From Solirubrobacterales bacterium (GTDB lineage Bacteria > Actinomycetota > Thermoleophilia > Solirubrobacterales > Solirubrobacteraceae), in NCBI GenBank assembly GCA_016215085.1, contig JACRMD010000326.1, forward strand, positions 1 through 18,447: a DNA stretch of 18,447 nt. The letters run 5' to 3'. Numbering within the stretch: the first letter of the stretch is position 1; each line of letters begins with the position of its first letter. Of this stretch, positions 1 through 7,163 are shown one piece after another. The translations under genes and the position numbers were made by a program. Below the pieces are notes generated by a model that worked only from the letters and a program-made list of their open reading frames with translations, was not told the origin of the DNA and did not search any database.

Positions 1-848
1 GAGGACGCGTTGTGCAGCGCCTCGCGCAGCTCTTCGCGTGACTCGCCCTGGTGGAGGGCGAGATCGATCTCGGTGCGCAGCAGCGCCAGGGGCGTGCGTA
101 GCTCATGGCCGGCGTCGGCGACGAACGCCCGCTCGCGCTCGAGGCCCGCTTCGAGCCGGTCGAGCATCTCGTTGAGCGTGGTGCCGAGCCGCTCGAGCTC
201 GTCGCCGGTCGACGCGACCGGCAGCCGCTCGTCTGCATTGTCCGCCGAGATCGCCGCCGCACGCCGTCGCATCGATTCGACCTGCCGGAGCGAGACGCCC
301 GCGAGCAGGTAGGCGACGCCGGAGGCCAGCAGCAGCGCGGCCGGGCCGGCGATCAGCAGCTCGTCGCGGAAGCGGGCGAGCATCTCTGCGCGGTTCTGCA
401 GCGTGGCTCCCACCGCGAGCACGAGCGGCCGGCCGTCACGCGTGACCGCACGGGCGAGGATGCGCGAGGGCTCGTCGAGGCCCGGGACCGACCGGCGCTC
501 GACGTAGATCGGGTGGCGGCGCGCGGCCCGCAGCTCCGCCGGCGTGAGCAGGCTGGCGGCGTCCAGCGGGCGCGTTGCATCGACCACGCGGCCGTCGGGC
601 GTGAGCAGTTGCGCGTAGCGCTCACCGTGCTCGATGAACCCGCTGGCCGGATCGGCGGCCAGCGTCGTCCCAGGATGACGCACCAGCGTGGCGAGATCGT
701 CGGCACGCAGTTGCAGGTCACCGTCGAGCGCCTGCGAGAGGTGCGAGCCGAGCCGCACGTACAGGAAGAAGCCGGCAGCGGCCAGCACGACGGCCAGCGC
801 TAGTGTCGATGCTGCTGCGACGCGGACCCGGATCGGCGTCCGCCTCAT
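1..848 (-). CDS. Sensor histidine kinase HK1, partial (C-terminus off the window)
   Basis: Membrane sensor kinase partner of the regulator just upstream. Reading the minus strand from the ATG at 848, there is an N-terminal membrane segment (ALAVVLAAAGFFLYV), an extracytoplasmic sensor region of roughly 130 residues, a second membrane segment (LLASGVAYLLAGV), a HAMP-like linker, and a HisKA H-box AGHELRTPLALL with the phospho-acceptor His at about residue 248 (codon 107-105). About 282 residues are present; the HATPase_c domain lies beyond base 1. The residue before the His is Gly where Ser is usual. The start overlaps the regulator stop as ATGA, which indicates translational coupling and fixes the start. 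Function is known from the family; the stimulus is unknown. Confidence 0.93.
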   Translation of the reverse strand, partial: MRRTPIRVRVAAASTLALAVVLAAAGFFLYVRLGSHLSQALDGDLQLRADDLATLVRHPGTTLAADPASGFIEHGERYAQLLTPDGRVVDATRPLDAASLLTPAELRAARRHPIYVERRSVPGLDEPSRILARAVTRDGRPLVLAVGATLQNRAEMLARFRDELLIAGPAALLLASGVAYLLAGVSLRQVESMRRRAAAISADNADERLPVASTGDELERLGTTLNEMLDRLEAGLERERAFVADAGHELRTPLALLRTEIDLALHQGESREELREALHNAS

Positions 849-1513
849 GGGCGCAGCCGGTATCCCGCACCGCGCACGGTCTCCAGCGAGCAGCGCCCGA
901 ACGGCTCGTCGATCTTGCGGCGCAGCCGCCCGACGTAGACGTCGACGACGTTCGAGCGGTTCTCGTAGGCGACGTCCCACGCGTTGTCGAGCAGGTGCAG
1001 CCGAGACAGCACCTCGCCGGGCCGGCGCATGAAGGTCTCGAGCAGCGCGAACTCCGTCGCCGACAGGATGACCGGGATCGAGCCGCGCATCACCTCGCGT
1101 GTCGCCGGGTCCAGGCGCAGGTCGCCGACGCACAGTGGCGCTGCGCGATCGTTGCCGCCCCGGCGCGTGAGCGCGCGCAGCCGAGCGAGCAGCTCCGTGA
1201 AGGCAAACGGCTTGACCAGGTAGTCGTCGCCGCCGGCGTCCAGCCCGGCGACCCGATCCTCGACCGCATCGCGCGCGGAGAGCATCAGGACCGGCGCCCA
1301 GACGCCGGCGCTGCGCAGCCGCCGGCAGGTCTCGAACCCGTCGATCCCGGGGAGCATCACGTCGAGGACGATCACGTCGACGTCCGCGTCGGCCGCCGCA
1401 TCGATCGCCTCCTCACCGGTCGTCGCGACATCCGCGCTGAGGCCTTCGTGCACGAGCCCGCGCCGAATCAGGGTCGCCATCCGCAACTCATCCTCGACGA
1501 TCAAGACATGCAC
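845..1513 (-). CDS. OmpR-family response regulator RR1
   Basis: DNA-binding response regulator of 222 aa. The receiver domain starts VLIVEDELRMATLIRRG, has the phospho-acceptor Asp at residue 51 (VIVLDVMLPGIDG) and the conserved Lys in DDYLVKPFAF. A winged-helix trans_reg_C domain follows, with the recognition-helix region YENRSNVVDVYVGRLRRK and the usual ending ETVRGAGYRLRP. The start is the GTG at 1513, directly before the first beta strand. The reading frame stays open far upstream, but that part is not regulator-like. RR1 is followed with a 4-nt overlap by its kinase and is divergent from the export operon at 1628. The short divergent gap carries TCATC-type direct repeats on both sides, so RR1 probably controls itself and the operon (inference). 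It is clearly paralogous to RR2. Confidence 0.95.
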   Translation of the reverse strand: MHVLIVEDELRMATLIRRGLVHEGLSADVATTGEEAIDAAADADVDVIVLDVMLPGIDGFETCRRLRSAGVWAPVLMLSARDAVEDRVAGLDAGGDDYLVKPFAFTELLARLRALTRRGGNDRAAPLCVGDLRLDPATREVMRGSIPVILSATEFALLETFMRRPGEVLSRLHLLDNAWDVAYENRSNVVDVYVGRLRRKIDEPFGRCSLETVRGAGYRLRP

Positions 1514-1533
1514 GGCCGCAGCATGCTCCCTCG

Positions 1534-1564
1534 ATGAGGTGAACGCCAGATGACAGCGCGATGA
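1534..1564 (-). promoter_or_regulatory. TCATC direct-repeat box and weak -10 for RR1-HK1
   Basis: Read on the minus strand, TCATC occurs at 1564-1560 and 1553-1549, an 11-bp period typical of tandem OmpR-family binding. Nine bases further is the hexamer CCTCAT (1539-1534). It has T at position 6 but not the A at position 2 seen in the other promoters of this set, so it is the weakest member. A further TCATC at 1537-1533 lies inside this stretch. Binding by RR1 or RR2 is inferred. Confidence 0.5.
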
Positions 1565-1569
1565 CGCTG

Positions 1570-1600
1570 TCACGTCCTTGTCATCCGTGCCTGTGAGCGT
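1570..1600 (+). promoter_or_regulatory. TCACG/TCATC direct-repeat box and -10 for the export operon
   Basis: TCACG at 1570-1574 and TCATC at 1581-1585 are 11 bp apart. The hexamer GAGCGT (1595-1600) follows 9 bp after the second copy and fits the NANNNT pattern shared by this promoter set. A transcript starting near 1607 would have a leader of about 21 nt containing a strong ribosome site GAGGAGG (1615-1621), 6 nt before the ATG. The arms TGACAGCG (1551-1558) and CGCTGTCA (1565-1572) form a perfect inverted repeat between the two divergent boxes. Confidence 0.55.
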
Positions 1601-1627
1601 CGGCTCTGATCCTCGAGGAGGCCTCCG

Positions 1628-2359
1628 ATGAGAACACCAGTCGTCGCCATCTCCGCACTCGCCGCGACGCTCGCGATCGCCGCGTCGCTCGGTGCCACAG
1701 CACACTGGGGGGAGCGAGCGCGCGCCGCGAGCGCTCCGCCGCCCCCGGCCGGCTCCGCCTTCCGTGCGCGCGTGCGCAACCCGTGGTTCCCGCTCGTGCC
1801 CGGCACGCGCTACGTCTACGAGGGCATCAAGGACGGCAAGCCCGCCCGTGACGTGTTCACGGTCACGAACGCGACGAAGACGATCCAGGGCGTGCCGTGC
1901 GTCGTGGTCCAGGACCGCCTCTACCTGGGCGGCCGGCTGCACGAGCGCACCACCGACTGGTACAGCCAGGACGCCGCCGGCAACGTCTGGTACTTCGGCG
2001 AGAGCACGGCCGAGCTCGACGCTCACGGCAAGGTCACCAGCACCGAGGGCAGCTGGACGGCCGGCGTCGACGGCGCGCGTCCCGGCATCTTCATGCCCGC
2101 CCACCCGCGTCGCGGGCAGTCCTACCGGCAGGAGTACTACAAGGGCCACGCCGAGGACCACTTCAAGATCATCGGGGTGCTCTCCGGCGTCACCGCCCGG
2201 CACGCGCAAGCAGCGCTGCTCACTCGCGAGTGGACTCCGCTCGAGCCGGGGGTGATCGACCACAAGACCTACGTGCGCGGCATCGGCACCGTGCTCGAGC
2301 AGACTGTCACGGGTGGCGACGAGCGCAGCGAGCTCGTGCGGATCACGAGGACGCCATGA
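1628..2359 (+). CDS. Secreted protein of unknown function, first gene of export operon
   Basis: 243 aa. An N-terminal signal sequence (MRTPVVAISALAATLAIAAS, then Ala-rich to about residue 36) is followed by a soluble, Trp/Tyr-rich, probably beta-rich domain. Recognisable blocks are NPWFPLVPGTRYVYEG, DWYSQDAAGNVWYFGE, SWTAGVDGARPGIFMP and YRQEYYKGHAED. I know similar secreted proteins of unassigned function from actinobacteria and proteobacteria, all without a demonstrated role. No cysteine sits at the expected lipobox, so it is probably released or peptidase-cleaved rather than a lipoprotein. GAGGAGG lies 6 nt upstream of the ATG. The stop overlaps the next start as ATGA, so it is translated with the ABC ATPase and is likely a substrate or accessory of the exporter (inference). 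Confidence 0.85.
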   Translation: MRTPVVAISALAATLAIAASLGATAHWGERARAASAPPPPAGSAFRARVRNPWFPLVPGTRYVYEGIKDGKPARDVFTVTNATKTIQGVPCVVVQDRLYLGGRLHERTTDWYSQDAAGNVWYFGESTAELDAHGKVTSTEGSWTAGVDGARPGIFMPAHPRRGQSYRQEYYKGHAEDHFKIIGVLSGVTARHAQAALLTREWTPLEPGVIDHKTYVRGIGTVLEQTVTGGDERSELVRITRTP

Positions 2360-3273
2360 GCAGCACGATCCTCGCGCGCGGGATCGCCAAGCGCTACGGC
2401 GACCTGCTCGCGCTCGACGGCGTGAGCTTCAGCGCCGAAGCGGGCGAGGTGCTCGGCGTCCTCGGGCCCAACGGCGCCGGCAAGACGACGGCGATCCGCG
2501 TGCTGACCACGATCCTCGAGCCCACGACGGGCACGTTCTCGGTCGCCGGCGTACCTCACGGACGCCCGGAGGAGATCCGCCGCCGGATCGGCGTGCTGCC
2601 TGAGAGCGCGGGCTACCCCGAGCGCCAGACCGGCGGTGAGTTCCTGCGCTATCACGCGCGGCTGTACGGCCGCTCCGGCAGGGGTGCGCGCGACACCGCG
2701 GCAACGCTGCTCGCGGAGGTCGGCCTCGGCGATCGCGAAGACCATCTGATCGCCTCCTACAGCCGCGGGATGCGCCAGCGCCTGGGCATCGCACGAGCGC
2801 TCGTCAACGATCCGCGGGTGGTGTTCCTCGACGAGCCGACGCTCGGCCTCGATCCCGCCGGACAGCGCCAGATGCTGGCCATCATCAGCAGGATCGCCGG
2901 CGAGCTCGACGCGACGGTACTGCTCTGCACGCATCTGCTCGACGAGGTCGAGCAGATCTGCACGCGCGTGCTGATCCTCCACCGTGGGCGGGTCGTGGCG
3001 CACGGTACCGTCGCCGAGGTCGCCGCCCGCGCCGCCGCGCCGCGTACGGCGACGATCCGCTTCGCCGACGACGACCTGGCGGCCGCGCGCACGGCGTTGT
3101 CGGGGTTCGAGGTCACGCCGGCGGCGGGCGGGCTGACGGTCGCGCTGGATGGCGGCGACAGCAACGAGGCGCTGCGTCGCCTGCTGGACGCCGGCGTCTC
3201 GGTCCGCGCCTACGAGCTGGGCGCGGCTCGCCTCAGCGATGCCTTTCTGGCGGTCACCGCGGGCGGCCGATGA
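2356..3273 (+). CDS. ABC-2 type exporter ATP-binding subunit
   Basis: 305 aa; cytoplasmic ATPase of an ABC-2 exporter. Walker A GPNGAGKTT is at residues 37-45, the signature region SYSRGMRQR at 134-142 (replacing LSGGQ, as often in this subfamily), Walker B VVFLDEP at 155-161 with a D-loop GLDP, and the H-loop His at about 193 (CTHLLDEVEQ). About 80 C-terminal residues form the accessory domain seen in CcmA/drug-export ATPases. The ATG at 2356 overlaps the previous stop by 4 nt; the gene overlaps the permease start by 4 nt. The reading frame is open further upstream, but that part is not ABC-like and lies over the secreted-protein gene. Substrate unknown. Confidence 0.94.
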   Translation: MSSTILARGIAKRYGDLLALDGVSFSAEAGEVLGVLGPNGAGKTTAIRVLTTILEPTTGTFSVAGVPHGRPEEIRRRIGVLPESAGYPERQTGGEFLRYHARLYGRSGRGARDTAATLLAEVGLGDREDHLIASYSRGMRQRLGIARALVNDPRVVFLDEPTLGLDPAGQRQMLAIISRIAGELDATVLLCTHLLDEVEQICTRVLILHRGRVVAHGTVAEVAARAAAPRTATIRFADDDLAAARTALSGFEVTPAAGGLTVALDGGDSNEALRRLLDAGVSVRAYELGAARLSDAFLAVTAGGR

Positions 3274-3976
3274 GTGCGACTCCGAGCTCCCGCCGGACCC
3301 AGATGGGCACCGTCGTGCTCGCCCAGGAGCTGCGCGAGCTGTGGCTCGGGGGTCGCGCCCTGGTCCTCAGCGTCGGCTTCAGCCTGCTGTTGAGCGTGAT
3401 CGCATACCTCGTGGCCAGCAACCAGGCGCTGAACTTCCTCGAGCACCGCGAGGCGGTGAGCCTCGTGCTGCAGGTCGCGATCGCGGTCGGCGCGCTGCTG
3501 TGCCTGCTCACCGCAGCCGACGCGATCAGCGGCGAGCGTGAGCGGGGGACGCTGGAGAGCCTGCTGCTGACCCCCGCCCGGCGATCGTCGCTGGTCGCCG
3601 GAAAGCTGCTGGCGTCCCTGTCGCTGTGGTTCGCCGCGTTTGCGATCTCGGTCCCGTACGTGTGGTTCCTGGCGCGAGGAGTCGGCGTCGTCGGCCATGC
3701 GCTCGCCGGCGGCAGCGCGGTCGGGACGCTGCTGGCCGCGTGCCTCGCCGGCCTGGGCATGCTGATCTCGATCGTCGCATCGACGAACCGCGTGAGCCTC
3801 TCGGTCGCGCTGCTCGCCCTGCTCGCGCTGTTCGCGCCGACCCAGCTGCCGACGGGCGCCACGAGCGGGTGGGCCGGCGGCTGGCCTCACCGGTCGCGGG
3901 TGCGCTGCTGGTCGTCGCGCTCGCGCTGTTCGCGGGGGCGCGTGGGCTGCGACTACGGGGTGGAGGCGCGCGATGA
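3270..3976 (+). CDS. ABC-2 type permease, frameshifted near 3846-3890
   Basis: Membrane partner of the ATPase before it. In the frame starting at 3270 there are five hydrophobic segments (for example LVLSVGFSLLLSVIAYLVAS, AISVPYVWFLA, LSVALLALLALFAP) and the typical ABC-2 motif GERERGTLESLLLTPARR. After about 3850 this frame becomes Arg/Ser-rich and implausible. The overlapping -1 frame continues with a sixth membrane segment PVAGALLVVALALFAGARGL and ends at 3974-3976, overlapping the next ATG by 4 nt exactly as in the rest of the operon. One missing base between about 3846 and 3890 would restore a 235-aa, six-segment permease, the usual size. I consider an assembly or sequencing indel more likely than a true pseudogene. 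The open frame running on to 4799 is not the real C-terminus. Confidence 0.85.
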
Positions 3977-4503
3977 TCGGCCCCACCGCCGCGACACTCG
4001 CCGCAGTCGTGGCGACCGCCACGCTCGCCTCCGGCGCCCGTGCGGCCGAGAACGTGACCGTCGCGGTGGACCGCACGAACGTCTCCACCGCGCTCGGCCG
4101 GTCGTTCACGGTCCGTACGACGATCGCCAACCCCGCCGGCGCCGCGGCGACCGGACTTGTGGCCCACCTCAACGTCGTCGCCCTCAGCCCGGGGCTCTAT
4201 GTCGATCCCGAGGACTGGTCCGCACACCGCACCCGCTACCTGCCCGAGATCCCCGGCCACGGCGCGACAACGGTCGCCTGGAAGCTCGACGCCGTCAACG
4301 CCGGCGAGCTGGGCGTCTACGTCGCTGTGCTTCCGCGCGACCGGACCGCTGCCCCGCAGACGGGCCCCTACGTCCGCGTCCACATCTCCGACCGCAAGGA
4401 GATCGACGCCGGCGGCATCCTGCCGCTGGCGATCGGCGTACCCGCGCTTCTCACGCTTGTCACGCTCGGCACTCGCAGGAGGCGTCGCCGCCCGGCGGCG
4501 TGA
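3973..4503 (+). CDS. Membrane-anchored extracytoplasmic beta-rich protein
   Basis: 176 aa, not assigned to a family. An N-terminal signal peptide (about residues 1-25, ending near SGARAAE) precedes a Val/Thr-rich domain that looks like an Ig/CARDB or NEW3-type fold (NVTVAVDRTNVSTALGRSFT, then TTIANPAGA). A C-terminal membrane helix ILPLAIGVPALLTLVTLG ends in a run of Arg, giving type I topology with the domain outside. It overlaps the permease stop by 4 nt and is 3 nt before the adaptor gene. Similar NEW3-like proteins occur beside ABC-2 exporters, so it may be an extracellular accessory subunit; this is inference from fold impression and position. Confidence 0.8.
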   Translation: MIGPTAATLAAVVATATLASGARAAENVTVAVDRTNVSTALGRSFTVRTTIANPAGAAATGLVAHLNVVALSPGLYVDPEDWSAHRTRYLPEIPGHGATTVAWKLDAVNAGELGVYVAVLPRDRTAAPQTGPYVRVHISDRKEIDAGGILPLAIGVPALLTLVTLGTRRRRRRPAA

Positions 4504-4506
4504 GCA

Positions 4507-6435
4507 GTGGTGCAGGCTTCATCCGCCCGGATCGTGGTCCTTTCGGCACTGCTCGCCGGCGGCGCAGCCATCGGCGTGGTGGCGTTCGGCGGCGGGCATC
4601 ACAACACCGCGGCGCCGGCGGGCGAGATCACGCTCGTCGGCCGCGGCGACGTGGCGGTGACCGTCGGCGGGATCGGTCACGTGGCGACGCTCACCGGTGC
4701 GGCGCGCCTCACGGTGGTCGCCGGTGGCGCGTCCGCGTCGACGTCCGCTCAGACCGCTGCCGGCGGCTCCGCGAGCACGGCCGGCGGCAGCGCTCGTGAG
4801 GTCCCGGCCGACGCCGTCTTCCCCGCCGTGACCGGCCACGTCACCCACCTGCTCGTCAAGCCCGGCGACGTCGTGGTCGCGGGCCAGCCGGTGGCGAGGC
4901 TCGCCGACGACGGCACGATCGCGACCAGCCTGCTGCAAGCGCGCTCAGACCTCGCGGCCGCTCGGCTGGAGCTCGCGCAGAAGCGCGTCCAGGACCCGGC
5001 CCGGGGAGTCCCACCGACGGCCGCGGAGATCGCGGCCAGCCGCCAGAACGTGCTGGCATCCCGCGCGAAGCTGCGCACCGTGCTGGCGGGCCCGTTGCCC
5101 GGGGACGTCGCCACAGCCCGCGCGGACCTCGCGAAGGCCCGAGCGGACCTCGCGACCCTCCGTTCAACCACCCCATCCGCTCGGGCGACCGCAGAGCTCG
5201 CAGTCCAGACGGCCCAACAGAAGCTGGCAGCCGTGACGGGCGCGCCCGAGCCCACCGAGCTCGCGGTTGCGAAGCTCGACCTCGCGAAGGCGACGCTCGA
5301 CCAGGAGACGCTTCTCGCCCCGTCCAGCCCGGCGAGTGCCACAGCGCTGACCGCCGCGGACCTGGCGGTGGCGGCCGCTCAGCAACGACTGGCCGATGCC
5401 CAGGCCTCGGGGACGGCGGCCGACATCGCGACGGCACGCGCCGACCTGGCCAGGGCGCAGGCGGAGCGCGAGGCGCTGAACCCCGCGCGACCGCCGACCG
5501 CTGCGGCGCGGACCGCGGCGCAGCTCGCCGTCGACGCCGCGCAGGCCAAGCTCGACGCCCTGCTCCATCCCCCCGCCGCGGCGGTGACCGCGGCACGCCA
5601 GGACCTGGCCAGAGCCGAGGCCGATCTCGCGGCGCAGCGGGCCGCCGGCAGCCACTCCTCGCGGGCTGCCGCCGAGGCGGCGGTGACGGCCGCGCGCCGT
5701 CGTCTGCGACAGCTCACAGGCCCGCTGCAGCCGGACGTCGTCGCCGGCGCTCAGCTCGATCTGCGCAAGGCCCAGGCCGATCTCGCCGTGCTGCAACAGC
5801 GCGGAGCGCCGGCGAGCGCCGTGGACCTGCAGCTCGCACGGCTGAAGGTCGACGTGGCGGCCCAGCGGGTCGGGCTCGCACAGCAACTGCAAGGCATGCA
5901 GGTCGTGCGGTCCAACGCGAGCGGGACGGTCACGAGCATCCTGACGTCCGAGGGCGCCAGCGCCGACGCGACGACGCCCATCGTTCGCGTCCAGGATCTC
6001 CGGCATCTCGTCGTCACCCTCGACCTCAGCGAGTTCGATGTCGGCCGCACGCGCCTTGGTGCCTCGGCGCTGGTGACGGTCGACGCGCTCGGCGGCAGGC
6101 AGTTCGGCGGCCGTGTGGCCGACGTGGCGGCGTCGGGCACGGACAACGGAGGCGTGGTGAACTTCCCGGTCACGATCGCGCTGCGCTCGCACGATGGGCT
6201 GCGGCCGGGGATGAGCGCCCGCGCGCGCATCGTGGTGCGTCGCGTCCGCGCGGTCGTGCGCGTTCCCCTGGCCGCCGTCCGACAGGCCGCCCAGCCCACG
6301 GTGATGGTCCGCGGGCCGGGCGGGCGCCTGGTCGCACACCGCGTGGTGCTCGGCCTGACCGGCGCCAGCTATGTCGAGGTGCGACGCGGCCTGCGTGCGG
6401 GCGACCGCATCCTGGTCCCCTCGTCGGGCGATTAG
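4507..6435 (+). CDS. HlyD/MacA-type adaptor with very long repeated coiled-coil region
   Basis: 642 aa, well above the roughly 370-400 aa usual for MacA. It has an N-terminal membrane anchor (about residues 8-28), then a half lipoyl domain (about 105-136, AVTGHVTHLLVKPGDVVV). A huge Ala/Leu/Arg/Asp helical region follows (about 137-465), then the second lipoyl half (about 467-497, SNASGTVTSILTSEGAS). A beta-barrel and membrane-proximal part closes the protein (GLRPGMSARARIVV). From residue 195 to about 455 the helical region is built of five units of about 51-55 residues. Each has an A helix such as ARADLAKARADLATLR and a B helix such as AELAVQTAQQKLAAV, separated by Pro/Gly/Ser-rich breaks. 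It precedes the MacB-type pair and probably links it to the cell wall space. The start is the GTG at 4507; a second in-frame GTG follows at 4510. Confidence 0.9.
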   Translation: MVQASSARIVVLSALLAGGAAIGVVAFGGGHHNTAAPAGEITLVGRGDVAVTVGGIGHVATLTGAARLTVVAGGASASTSAQTAAGGSASTAGGSAREVPADAVFPAVTGHVTHLLVKPGDVVVAGQPVARLADDGTIATSLLQARSDLAAARLELAQKRVQDPARGVPPTAAEIAASRQNVLASRAKLRTVLAGPLPGDVATARADLAKARADLATLRSTTPSARATAELAVQTAQQKLAAVTGAPEPTELAVAKLDLAKATLDQETLLAPSSPASATALTAADLAVAAAQQRLADAQASGTAADIATARADLARAQAEREALNPARPPTAAARTAAQLAVDAAQAKLDALLHPPAAAVTAARQDLARAEADLAAQRAAGSHSSRAAAEAAVTAARRRLRQLTGPLQPDVVAGAQLDLRKAQADLAVLQQRGAPASAVDLQLARLKVDVAAQRVGLAQQLQGMQVVRSNASGTVTSILTSEGASADATTPIVRVQDLRHLVVTLDLSEFDVGRTRLGASALVTVDALGGRQFGGRVADVAASGTDNGGVVNFPVTIALRSHDGLRPGMSARARIVVRRVRAVVRVPLAAVRQAAQPTVMVRGPGGRLVAHRVVLGLTGASYVEVRRGLRAGDRILVPSSGD

Positions 6436-6446
6436 GGAACGCCCGG

Positions 6447-7163
6447 GTGGCCGACCTCGTCATCGCCACGGAGGACCTGCGCAAGCGCTACGACTCGGGC
6501 GAGTTGAGCGTGGAGGCCTTGCGCGGCGTCGACCTCACCGTTGCGCCGGGCGAGCTGGTGGCCGTCATGGGCCCGTCGGGCTCGGGCAAATCCACACTGC
6601 TGTCCATCCTCGGCTGCCTCGAGCAGCCGACCAGCGGGTCCTACCTCCTCGCCGGCGAGGAGGTCGCGCGGTTCGACGAGCGCAAGGCCGCGCGCGTCCG
6701 GCGCGAGCGCATCGGCTTCGTCTTTCAGTCCTACAACCTGCTGCCCCGCTCGACCGCGCTGCAGAACGTCGAGCTGCCGCTGATCTACGCCCAGATCCCG
6801 CGTGACGAGCGCCGCCGTCGCGCCGCGCGGGCCCTCGAGTCGGTGGGGCTGGCAGACCGGCTCGCGCACCTGCCCAGTCAGCTGTCCGGGGGCCAGCAGC
6901 AGCGCGTCGCTGTCGCACGCGCGATCGTCACGGAGCCGGCCGTTCTGCTTGCCGACGAGCCGACGGGCAACCTCGACTCCCACAGCGAAGCCGAGATCCT
7001 GGAGATCCTCGACGACCTGCACGACCGCGGCGCGACGATCGTGATGGTGACCCACGCGCGCGAGGTTGCCGAGCACGGGACGCGCATCCTGCACATGCTC
7101 GACGGGCGGATCGAGATCGACGAGACGCTGCGCGCGTCGCGCGCAGCGCCTGTGCCCACGTGA
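6447..7163 (+). CDS. MacB-type ABC transporter ATP-binding subunit
   Basis: 238 aa, the standard size of LolD/MacB-type ATPases. Walker A GPSGSGKST is at residues 42-50, the Q-loop at about 94 (FVFQSYNLLP), the signature LSGGQQQR at 146-153, Walker B AVLLADEP at 165-172 followed by TGNLDS, and the H-loop His at 203. The GTG at 6447 has AGGGA about 8 nt upstream and lies 11 nt after the adaptor stop. The stop overlaps the permease start as GTGA. With the permease and adaptor it should form a mechanotransmission-type exporter, by analogy to MacAB; the substrate is unknown. Confidence 0.94.
   Translation: MADLVIATEDLRKRYDSGELSVEALRGVDLTVAPGELVAVMGPSGSGKSTLLSILGCLEQPTSGSYLLAGEEVARFDERKAARVRRERIGFVFQSYNLLPRSTALQNVELPLIYAQIPRDERRRRAARALESVGLADRLAHLPSQLSGGQQQRVAVARAIVTEPAVLLADEPTGNLDSHSEAEILEILDDLHDRGATIVMVTHAREVAEHGTRILHMLDGRIEIDETLRASRAAPVPT

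Noticed and set aside
105..1537. Plus-strand open frames over HK1 and RR1
   Set aside because: Both oppose genes with complete kinase and regulator motifs; their translations show only charged low-complexity sequence.
3977..4799. Extension of the permease frame beyond 3976
   Set aside because: The sequence becomes Arg/Asp/Gly-rich and lies over two coherent genes (3973-4503 and the adaptor); it is open only because of GC bias after the frameshift.
5164..6339. A 391-codon minus-strand frame opposite the adaptor gene
   Set aside because: Low-complexity Arg/Gly/His composition, no start context, fully inside the well-supported adaptor gene.
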